This document shows, in pieces, positions 1 through 4,807 of a DNA stretch of 7,310 nt. The stretch lies in the NCBI GenBank assembly GCA_018065225.1, contig JAGHTS010000064.1, positions 1-7,310 of the forward strand, in the 5' to 3' direction. This DNA is from Candidatus Phascolarctobacterium caballi. GTDB taxonomy: Bacteria > Bacillota > Negativicutes > Acidaminococcales > Acidaminococcaceae. The position numbers and the translations under genes are program-made. Each line of letters starts with the position of its first letter. The stretch's first letter is position 1. The notes beneath the pieces were generated by a model. The model did not search any database. It was not told where the DNA came from and was given only the letters and a program-made list of their open reading frames with translations.

Positions 1-5
1 CAAAG

Positions 6-46
6 TAAAAATCACGTGATATTTGTTAAATATCACGTGATTTTTA
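6..46. terminator. Near-perfect hairpin with A-tract and T-tract, likely bidirectional terminator
   Basis: Positions 6-24 are an exact reverse complement of 28-46, giving a 19-bp stem around a GTT loop. The stem starts with a run of A and ends with a run of T, so on either strand the transcript would end in a stem followed by U residues. Each arm also contains the 10-bp palindrome ATCACGTGAT. It most likely terminates a gene lying left of the window, but it could instead be a protein-binding palindrome. No coding region is visible around it. Confidence 0.6.
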
Positions 47-117
47 GAACGCATTTTTGTGAAATTTGGCGGTTAAAAAAACAAAACTGTCTGCAAAATT
101 GGAATTTATTATGATTT

Positions 118-133
118 TGTAAACTTTTTTACA
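118..133. promoter_or_regulatory. Inverted repeat upstream of desulfoferrodoxin, possible operator
   Basis: TGTAAA-CTTT-TTTACA is a perfect 6-bp inverted repeat with a 4-base centre. Its half-site spacing resembles CRP/FNR-family sites (TGTNA-N6-TNACA) and, more loosely, Rex boxes. It lies about 37 bases upstream of the -35 of the desulfoferrodoxin promoter, in very AT-rich DNA where short palindromes arise easily by chance. The regulator, if any, cannot be named from the sequence. Confidence 0.25.
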
Positions 134-170
134 CAAAATAATTATTTAACTATTGTAAGTTTGATTATAT

Positions 171-198
171 TTGCAAAAGCCCATTTTGCCTTTATAAT
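171..198 (+). promoter_or_regulatory. Putative sigma70-type promoter of the desulfoferrodoxin gene
   Basis: A -35-like TTGCAA (171-176) is followed after 16 bases by a perfect -10 TATAAT (193-198). Transcription would start near 205, leaving a leader of roughly 36 bases. That leader contains a small 6-bp hairpin (CAAGGG-AACT-CCCTTG, 207-222) just before the ribosome site. A weaker alternative pair further upstream is TTTACA (128-133), 17 bases, TATTGT (151-156). Confidence 0.55.
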
Positions 199-225
199 CT
201 GCCTCACAAGGGAACTCCCTTGGGA

Positions 226-232
226 AAGAAGG
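226..232 (+). promoter_or_regulatory. Shine-Dalgarno deciding the desulfoferrodoxin start
   Basis: AAGAAGG ends 8 bases before the ATG at 241. The other in-frame candidates, TTG at 220 and ATG at 235, lie upstream of this site or only 2 bases after it. The 241 start is therefore preferred. Confidence 0.65.
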
Positions 233-240
233 TAATGAGG

Positions 241-618
241 ATGAGATTTTTTCAATGCAAACACTGTGGTGCAGTTGTGTCTTTGGCAACTGCTTCCAAA
301 CAGCCCTCCATCTGCTGTAACGACACTATGGTGGAACTTGTCCCCAATACCACTGATGGAGCGCGCGAAAAGCATGTTCCCGTTATTGAAATCAACGGAA
401 ATAACGTAACTGTTACTGTTGGCGAAACGGAGCATCCGATGCTGGATGCGCATTTCATTGAGTGGATTTTTATCAGGACAAAACATGGTGACCAACGCAA
501 ATGCTTAAAACCCGGCACCAAGCCACAAGTACGTTTTGTTCTTACTGATGACGACGCAGTCACGGCAGCATACAGTTACTGTAACCTGCACGGTCTGTGG
601 GTCAAAAAATTATCCTGA
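241..618 (+). CDS. dfx: Desulfoferrodoxin (two-iron superoxide reductase)
   Basis: This 125-aa cytoplasmic protein should reduce superoxide to hydrogen peroxide without releasing oxygen, using electrons usually supplied by rubredoxin. Anaerobes use it as an oxygen-stress defence. The N-terminal desulforedoxin-like domain (about residues 1-36) carries the four cysteines of the Fe(Cys)4 centre: C6 and C9 in CKHC, plus the adjacent pair C25-C26. The C-terminal domain carries the catalytic Fe(His)4Cys ligands: H45 in EKHVP (with the conserved E43 and K44), H65 and H71 in EHPMLDAH, then C114 and H117 in CNLHG. All ligands of both centres are present and the length matches the two-iron class. The ATG at 241 is chosen because AAGAAGG sits 8 bases upstream and the protein then begins MRFFQCKHC, as expected for the family. 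The gene is monocistronic, with its own promoter and a strong terminator, and no rubredoxin or rubrerythrin gene is adjacent. Confidence 0.95.
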   Translation: MRFFQCKHCGAVVSLATASKQPSICCNDTMVELVPNTTDGAREKHVPVIEINGNNVTVTVGETEHPMLDAHFIEWIFIRTKHGDQRKCLKPGTKPQVRFVLTDDDAVTAAYSYCNLHGLWVKKLS

Positions 619-620
619 AC

Positions 621-652
621 TTAAAAAGCACGGCTTCCGCCGTGCTTTTTAA
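621..652. terminator. Bidirectional rho-independent terminator between convergent genes
   Basis: A 14-bp stem (621-634 with 639-652) has a TTCC loop. Its GCACGGC/GCCGTGC core is flanked by five A on the left and five T on the right, so it can stop transcription from both sides. It serves the desulfoferrodoxin gene, whose stop is at 616-618. It also serves the convergent zeta-toxin-like gene, whose TAA stop (649-651) lies inside the stem. Confidence 0.9.
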
Positions 653-1227
653 TATCCCCTGATTTTTAAATCTTTTGCCTGTGTCAGCTGTTCAATCTTT
701 TCTTTTGTCCAAAGCATATTTTCCCAATAAAAATTGTCGCTTTTGTGCTTTTTAAAAATACGTGTCGGCTTGATAGTATTGTCATAAATATGGCAAATAT
801 CACAAACTTCCAAAAGTTGGGGTATCAGTTTCAACCCCCGTTTGTATCGGGCAATAATTTTATTCTGCGGGACATTATGCCCGCCATTTGCCACTCTGGT
901 TTTAACCCGCAAAACATTTACACGGGGGTCAACCGTCAACACATACACACAACGGATAAAATAACCGTTTGCTTTTGCCGTCTGCAAAAGTTTTATGTTA
1001 CGGTCAGTGCTTAAAACAGTTTCAAAAGTAAAACTGTCGCCCTTGGCGATATGTTCCCGTCTTAATTCATCCGCTTTTTTTGCCGCTTCCATATTGGAAC
1101 AGCCCAACACCCTCTGAATATCGTCCGCATTAATATATGGCTGAATCACATTCGCCAGTTGTGTCACCATTGTTTTGCCGCTGCCGTTAGGCCCTGCAAA
1201 AACAATTATTTCAGGTCTCTTCTGCAT
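649..1227 (-). CDS. Zeta-toxin-like P-loop kinase (putative toxin)
   Basis: This 192-aa cytoplasmic P-loop protein resembles the zeta toxin / COG4185 predicted ATPase group. Well-studied zeta toxins phosphorylate UDP-N-acetylglucosamine and so poison peptidoglycan synthesis, but the substrate of this short subgroup is uncertain. Visible elements in order are: a beta strand and Walker A GPNGSGKT (12-19); the family block YINADDI (31-37) with acidic D35-D36; SFTFET (65-70); an R-rich lid region with R107, R111, GGHNVP (115-120) and RYKR (127-130); and YDN (148-150). The ATG at 1227 has GGGAG 8 bases upstream. A longer reading from a GTG at 1299 would add 24 residues with no usable ribosome site and deep overlap with the upstream gene. 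The chosen start overlaps the 3' end of the small upstream gene by 17 bases, indicating coupled translation. The family assignment is firm. Actual toxicity is inferred from family and gene order. Confidence 0.85.
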   Translation of the reverse strand: MQKRPEIIVFAGPNGSGKTMVTQLANVIQPYINADDIQRVLGCSNMEAAKKADELRREHIAKGDSFTFETVLSTDRNIKLLQTAKANGYFIRCVYVLTVDPRVNVLRVKTRVANGGHNVPQNKIIARYKRGLKLIPQLLEVCDICHIYDNTIKPTRIFKKHKSDNFYWENMLWTKEKIEQLTQAKDLKIRGY

Positions 1228-1402
1228 ATTCACGGCTCCCGTCAGGATATTCCAAATATGGCTCCCGCCGTTCCAAATCGTATTTGGCAATGGGAACACC
1301 TTTTGATTTTTTTATTTCGTTAGCAATACGCAATGCTTCCTGAAACCGTCTGTCCAGTTCTTCGTCAGTCAGTCCGCAAACATTATCTGCATCGTCTTTC
1401 AT
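1211..1402 (-). CDS. Small putative antitoxin paired with the zeta-like gene
   Basis: This is a 63-aa acidic protein. An amphipathic, probably helical first half (LTDEELDRRFQEALRIANEI, 11-30) is followed by KGVPIAKYD (34-42) and the C-terminal block YLEYPDGSREYA (49-60). I recall short proteins of the type 'KG.PI..YD ... YPDGR.EYV' encoded directly upstream of COG4185 zeta-like ATPases, where they are presumed antitoxins. It is not the classical epsilon antitoxin, and no DNA-binding domain is evident. The ATG at 1402 is chosen because AAGGAGG (1410-1416) lies 7 bases upstream. Starting at 1441 would add 13 residues encoded by the promoter -10 and the ribosome site. It is the first gene of a two-gene operon and its stop overlaps the toxin start. 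Function is inferred from position and size. Confidence 0.75.
   Translation of the reverse strand: MKDDADNVCGLTDEELDRRFQEALRIANEIKKSKGVPIAKYDLERREPYLEYPDGSREYAEET
1236..1240 (-). promoter_or_regulatory. Shine-Dalgarno of the zeta-like gene, inside the upstream gene
   Basis: On the minus strand GGGAG stands 8 bases before the ATG at 1227 and lies within the coding region of the small upstream gene. It decides the start of the zeta-like gene in favour of 1227 over the GTG at 1299. Confidence 0.6.
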
Positions 1403-1423
1403 GGCATTCCCTCCTTTGTCTTT

Positions 1424-1452
1424 ATTGTACAATATCTCCAACCCGCTTGCAA
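1424..1452 (-). promoter_or_regulatory. Promoter of the toxin-antitoxin-like operon
   Basis: On the minus strand, TTGCAA (1447-1452) and TACAAT (1424-1429) are separated by exactly 17 bases. Transcription would begin near 1417, almost at the Shine-Dalgarno AAGGAGG (1410-1416), so the mRNA leader is very short. The -35 hexamer matches the one proposed for the desulfoferrodoxin promoter. No clear operator palindrome is seen between the hexamers. Confidence 0.6.
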
Positions 1453-1475
1453 TAAAAATTCAGTTACAAAATTAT

Positions 1476-1503
1476 TAAAAAACCGCCTTACGGCGGTTTT
1501 TTA
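1476..1503 (-). terminator. Rho-independent terminator of the serS operon
   Basis: A CCGCC/GGCGG core with TTAC loop (1483-1496) is extended by six A and six T into a 12-bp stem. It begins 3 bases after the stop of the decarboxylase gene on the minus strand. The symmetric A and T runs could also act on plus-strand transcription, but no plus-strand gene precedes it. Confidence 0.88.
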
Positions 1504-1506
1504 CAT

Positions 1507-2649
1507 TTAATCTTTTATTTGCTCCCAAACTACATATTTGGCTGTGGAAAATCCGTTAAAATTAGTGGCTGACGCACTGGTATAAGCGCCACAGGCAGGC
1601 ACCAAAAGCAAATCACCCACCTCCAACGGAACTGTCATACATCCCCTAAACATAATATCCAAAGAATCACAACTTGGTCCCGCAAAAGTTGCCTGCACTT
1701 CCTCCGCATCGCTGTCCTTCATGGCAATCAGCCGAAAATCCCATTGGTCAAAAATAATTCCGCTAAAAGTACCATACAGCCCTTCATCCAAAAAGTACCA
1801 CGGCTGCCCGCCCCGTTCTGTAACACCAATCACACTGGTAATAAGGTTGACTGCCGTCCCACAAATATATCTTCCCGGCTCACACCAAATGTCTGTTTCA
1901 GGAAAATCCTCGTCCAGACGGGCATTTATTTGTTTTAACATTTCTGACAAATTAAATGTCCCATGAGTTTCCGGAATGGGGAACCCTCCTCCAATATCCA
2001 ATATCCTTAAATGCAAACCTGCTGCTTCCGCTTCTTCAAAAATCTCCCGTGCCACATCCATTGCCCGCAAATAAGGGTCTGCCATTACCGTCTGGCTGCC
2101 TACATGAAAAGCAATACCTGCCATATCCAATCCCAAAGATTTGGCGTATTGCATCAGTTCCAATGCCATTTCCCTGCCGGCACCAAATTTTTTATTCAAA
2201 TCTACATGAGCACCGGAATTATCTATCCTTAACCGCAAAAGCACTGTTGCGTTTGGCAAAATCTTGGCAATCTTATCCAATTCTGACTTGCTGTCAAAAG
2301 TCATTTTGCACACATGACAATCTTTGCAAGCCCTTAATCCGCCCTGTGTTTTCATGGGGTTGGCATAAATCATCTTTTCGCCTTTGACACCCATACCATT
2401 TAACAGACGGATTTCACCATCACTGGCAACATCAAAACTGGAACCTAATTTAATCATAGTCCGCAAAATTTCAGGATGCGGATTTGCTTTGATAGCATAA
2501 TGTACCCGTACTCTTGGCAAATACCTGCGTAAACGTTTATAATTTGACTCCACTTGTTGTGTAGAAAGAACCAACAATGGAGTACCGTATTCTTCCGTAA
2601 GTTGTAAAACATCCTCGCGAGCGAGTTGAAAATAGCCGTGTTTTTTCAT
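1507..2649 (-). CDS. Ornithine/lysine decarboxylase, PLP fold-type III
   Basis: This 380-aa PLP enzyme removes CO2 from ornithine and/or lysine, giving putrescine or cadaverine in the cytoplasm. It belongs to the alanine-racemase-fold group that includes eukaryotic ODC and Selenomonas lysine decarboxylase. Numbering from the ATG at 2649, the PLP lysine is K54 in HYAIKANPH; H182 in FHVGS, GGGF (220-223) and EPGR (257-260) bind the cofactor; D288 in LDEGLYGTF contacts the substrate amine; C327 in GPSCD is the catalytic cysteine supplied by the partner subunit; Y356 and FNGF (365-368) close the C-terminal domain. An EPGR plus CD/FNGF pattern favours ODC/LDC over diaminopimelate decarboxylase. 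The start is supported by AGGAG (2657-2661) 7 bases upstream; a GTG at 2655 is too close to it. Its ATG overlaps the stop of the upstream membrane gene. Preference for lysine or ornithine cannot be read with certainty. Confidence 0.9.
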   Translation of the reverse strand: MKKHGYFQLAREDVLQLTEEYGTPLLVLSTQQVESNYKRLRRYLPRVRVHYAIKANPHPEILRTMIKLGSSFDVASDGEIRLLNGMGVKGEKMIYANPMKTQGGLRACKDCHVCKMTFDSKSELDKIAKILPNATVLLRLRIDNSGAHVDLNKKFGAGREMALELMQYAKSLGLDMAGIAFHVGSQTVMADPYLRAMDVAREIFEEAEAAGLHLRILDIGGGFPIPETHGTFNLSEMLKQINARLDEDFPETDIWCEPGRYICGTAVNLITSVIGVTERGGQPWYFLDEGLYGTFSGIIFDQWDFRLIAMKDSDAEEVQATFAGPSCDSLDIMFRGCMTVPLEVGDLLLVPACGAYTSASATNFNGFSTAKYVVWEQIKD

Positions 2650-3275
2650 GCCCACTCTCCTCTCTTAAAATCAGTTGCTATATGCCGTGTCAGCCATTCC
2701 ATCACAATATAAGCGCCCGTTTCAGCCAACTCCTCTGCCAATTCACCATCCCACAAAGGACAATGCATATGCTCCGCAACATGTTGTGCAAACACATAAA
2801 TAAAAAACAGGCAAAGTTCCGGATAAGGAAATTTTTTCCACATTTTTACCGCAAAAATCCAAAATTTTGACCGCCACAAAAAAAACAACAGCAAAACAAT
2901 CAGGACACCAATAATTGGATGGGCAAGCACACCGTAAATGCCCATTTCTTCCCATTGAATCATATGGCCGTTGACATCCATAAAAAATGCCCTGCCCCAG
3001 CTTACTTCCCTGCCAATCAACAGGATATAGAAAATCAAGCCGCTGTACCAAAATGCAGACGTATTACCTCCCCAATCAGGCAAATCTTTACTCCGTGCCT
3101 CACGCCAGCACCATACCACACCTAAAAACAACCATACCATCTGTAAATTTTCCATAACTCCGTTTTCATCACCCCACGAAGCCGGTAAATATATTTTTAG
3201 CACAGGCATCAGCAGTAGAAACAGCCAACCAAGTACACAATATTTTTCGTTAAGTTTGGATAATCTTTCCTTCAT
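2646..3275 (-). CDS. Uncharacterised multi-pass membrane protein coupled to the decarboxylase
   Basis: I cannot assign a function to this 209-aa integral membrane protein. Hydrophobic segments lie at about residues 13-30, 43-58, 72-88, 113-134 and 153-164, with a possible sixth near 184-196. Polar motifs sit at the segment edges: GDENGVMENLQ (35-45), GREVSWGR (88-95), HVAEH (165-169) and EELAE (181-185). I recall similar E..Q / E-[ED]-x-SWG / EE patterns in widespread uncharacterised bacterial membrane proteins. Several Glu and His residues next to membrane segments are compatible with a metal site or active site, but this is inference. The ATG at 3275 is 16 bases after the serS stop and has only a poor ribosome site (AAGG abutting the ATG), suggesting translation by coupling to serS. 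Its TGA stop overlaps the ATG of the decarboxylase (ATGA), so the two products are made together. Confidence 0.75.
   Translation of the reverse strand: MKERLSKLNEKYCVLGWLFLLLMPVLKIYLPASWGDENGVMENLQMVWLFLGVVWCWREARSKDLPDWGGNTSAFWYSGLIFYILLIGREVSWGRAFFMDVNGHMIQWEEMGIYGVLAHPIIGVLIVLLLFFLWRSKFWIFAVKMWKKFPYPELCLFFIYVFAQHVAEHMHCPLWDGELAEELAETGAYIVMEWLTRHIATDFKRGEWA
2657..2661 (-). promoter_or_regulatory. Shine-Dalgarno of the decarboxylase gene
   Basis: On the minus strand AGGAG lies 7 bases before the ATG at 2649 and inside the 3' end of the preceding membrane-protein gene. It rules out the GTG at 2655, which would leave only 1 base of spacing. Confidence 0.65.
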
Positions 3276-3291
3276 CCTTATGCTTTATGCC

Positions 3292-4566
3292 TTACGCTTT
3301 CGTAATAACATCTACACCCATATATTTTCTCAATGTTTCGGGAACAGTGACACTGCCGTCAGCATTTTGATAATTTTCCAAAATGGCTGCCACAGTCCTG
3401 CCCACAGCCACACCGCTACCATTCAAAGTATGCACAAATTCCGGTTTGGCTTTGGCATCCCGCTTAAAACGGATATTGGCACGCCGTGCCTGAAAATCCA
3501 AGAAATTGGAACAGGAAGAAATTTCCCGATAACAATTTGCCGCCGGCAACCACACTTCCAAATCATAAGTGGTGGCACTGCTAAAACCCAAATCACCAGT
3601 ACACAAACGTACCACATGATAAGGCAACCCCAACACTTGCAAAACTTCTTCCGCATCCGCTGTCAGTTTGTCCAACTCTGCCCAACTGTCTTCAGGTTTG
3701 GTAAACTTCACAAGTTCAACTTTATTGAACTGGTGCATACGGATAAGTCCACGTGTGTCCTTGCCTGCCGCACCGGCTTCCGCACGGAAACAAGCACTGT
3801 ATGCAGTATATTTCAAAGGTAATTCTTCTGCTTTTAACACATCATCCCGATGCAAATTGGTAACAGGCACTTCTGCCGTAGGAATAAGATACATATCCCC
3901 ATTTTCCAGTTTATACATATCTTCTGCAAATTTCGGCAACTGACCCGTTCCCTGCATACTGGCACCATTAACAATAAAGGGGGGGAAAAATTCTGTATAA
4001 CCATGTTTTTGCGTATGCAAATCAAGGAAAAACTCAATTACACTACGCTCCAACCGGCTGCCCAGTCCTTTATAAAACACATAACGGGCACCACTGACCT
4101 TTACTCCCCGTTCAAAATCAAGAATGCCCAAATTTTCACCAATCTCCCAATGGGGTTTGGGAGTAAAATCAAATTTGCGTGGTTCCCCGATGGTACGGAT
4201 AACCGGATTGCAACTGTCATCTTTGCCCACAGGCACATCCTCGGCAGGAATATTGGGAATAGTCAAAAGAATTGCTTTTAATTTGCCTTCCACTTCGGTT
4301 AGCTGTGCATCTTGTTTGGCAATATCTTCACCCAAAGCACGTACAGCCGCCTGTTGTGCATCTGCGTTTTGTCCCGCCTTTTTTAGTTTGCCTATTTCTT
4401 GGGAAGCGTCATTACGCTGTTTCTTTAACTGTTCAACACTTTGCACTATCTCACGACGTTCTTTATCCAACGCCAAAAATTCAGTTAAATCCAAACTGCC
4501 GTTGCGTTTTTTAACTGCTTCTATAACTAATTCAGGATTGTCGCGTACAAACTTCATATCCAGCAT
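3292..4566 (-). CDS. serS: Seryl-tRNA synthetase
   Basis: This 424-aa class II aminoacyl-tRNA synthetase charges tRNA-Ser, and tRNA-Sec where present, with serine in the cytoplasm. Residues about 28-100 form the antiparallel coiled-coil arm that grips the long variable arm of the tRNA (many K, E, Q and A). The catalytic domain shows GSRLERSVIEFF (169-180) near motif 1, the serine-binding TAEVP (230-234), motif 2 beginning FRAEAG (260-265) and running through GLIRMHQFNKVE (273-284), the EISSCSNFLDFQARR block (348-362), and motif 3 GSGVAVGRTVAAILE (383-397). Length and ending (VPETLRKYMG) are typical and the gene looks intact. The start is ATG 4566, with GAGGGG 8 bases upstream and the usual MLDMKFVRDNP opening. 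A GTG at 4575 overlaps the region directly after that site. It is the first gene of an operon with the membrane protein and decarboxylase. No T-box leader is visible. Confidence 0.97.
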   Translation of the reverse strand: MLDMKFVRDNPELVIEAVKKRNGSLDLTEFLALDKERREIVQSVEQLKKQRNDASQEIGKLKKAGQNADAQQAAVRALGEDIAKQDAQLTEVEGKLKAILLTIPNIPAEDVPVGKDDSCNPVIRTIGEPRKFDFTPKPHWEIGENLGILDFERGVKVSGARYVFYKGLGSRLERSVIEFFLDLHTQKHGYTEFFPPFIVNGASMQGTGQLPKFAEDMYKLENGDMYLIPTAEVPVTNLHRDDVLKAEELPLKYTAYSACFRAEAGAAGKDTRGLIRMHQFNKVELVKFTKPEDSWAELDKLTADAEEVLQVLGLPYHVVRLCTGDLGFSSATTYDLEVWLPAANCYREISSCSNFLDFQARRANIRFKRDAKAKPEFVHTLNGSGVAVGRTVAAILENYQNADGSVTVPETLRKYMGVDVITKA

Positions 4567-4574
4567 AATTGCCA

Positions 4575-4580
4575 CCCCTC
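4575..4580 (-). promoter_or_regulatory. Shine-Dalgarno deciding the serS start
   Basis: On the minus strand GAGGGG stands 8 bases before the ATG at 4566. The upstream GTG (4575-4573) shares its last base with this site and would have no spacing. Confidence 0.65.
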
Positions 4581-4600
4581 AATTTTCAAAATGTATGACT

Positions 4601-4629
4601 ATTTTATTACTATTTATATAGGTAGTCAA
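4601..4629 (-). promoter_or_regulatory. Promoter of the serS-membrane protein-decarboxylase operon
   Basis: On the minus strand, TTGACT (4624-4629) and TAAAAT (4601-4606) are separated by 17 bases. The predicted start near 4594 leaves a leader of about 28 bases, too short for a T-box or other serine-sensing leader. The remaining gap up to 4756 is AT-rich and shows no other element I can support. Confidence 0.6.
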
Positions 4630-4756
4630 TTTATATTTTTACTGTTTTTTCTTTATTTTTTTGTCATAACAAATTGTGGCAACCACATACACAAAAAGAT
4701 ATAATTTTTAACCATATATTCCAAAAAATTTTTTTCACTTTCAAATTGAACACAAA

Positions 4757-4790
4757 AAAATAGCAGGCGTCTTACGATACCTGCTATTTT
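4757..4790 (-). terminator. Terminator of the tandem amide-hydrolase genes
   Basis: An 11-bp stem (4757-4767 with 4780-4790, core TAGCAGG/CCTGCTA) has a 12-base loop and A/T runs on both sides. It starts 17 bases after the stop of the downstream hydrolase gene on the minus strand. The loop can form a further 2-bp CG pairing. Confidence 0.82.
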
Positions 4791-4807
4791 AATTTTGTAA
4801 TCACAAA

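Noticed and set aside
220..240. Longer desulfoferrodoxin start (TTG at 220 or ATG at 235)
   Set aside because: Both precede or crowd the AAGAAGG ribosome site, and they add residues not expected before the conserved MxFxxCxxC opening.
193..240. PerR-type operator at the desulfoferrodoxin promoter
   Set aside because: Only the -10 TATAAT resembles part of a PerR box; the second half-site is missing.
142..563. Minus-strand open frames opposite desulfoferrodoxin
   Set aside because: They are antisense to a gene with every metal ligand intact, they lack recognisable motifs and their ends cross its promoter or coding region.
745..1014. Plus-strand open frame opposite the zeta-like gene
   Set aside because: It lies entirely within a well-supported minus-strand gene and shows no ribosome site or domain.
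1228..1299. Extension of the zeta-like toxin to a GTG at 1299
   Set aside because: It has no usable ribosome site, and the added residues do not resemble the family N-terminus, which begins just before the strand leading to Walker A.
1721..2387. Plus-strand open frames across the decarboxylase gene
   Set aside because: Their proline/histidine/serine-rich composition is typical of antisense translation, and they oppose conserved active-site motifs.
1507..2649. Diaminopimelate decarboxylase (lysA) as the identity of the decarboxylase
   Set aside because: The GPSCDSLD and NFNGF blocks and the overall length fit ornithine/lysine decarboxylases better than LysA.
3256..4621. Several plus-strand frames opposite serS
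   Set aside because: They are antisense to an intact seryl-tRNA synthetase, and none has a plausible start or motif.
4664..4690. Short inverted repeats around TTGTCATAACAA and ACAAATTGT
   Set aside because: Stems of 4 bp in AT-rich DNA upstream of the serS promoter are no better than chance.
4576..4807. T-box riboswitch upstream of serS
   Set aside because: No T-box core (AGGGTGGNACCGCG-like) or antiterminator is found, and the predicted leader is far too short.
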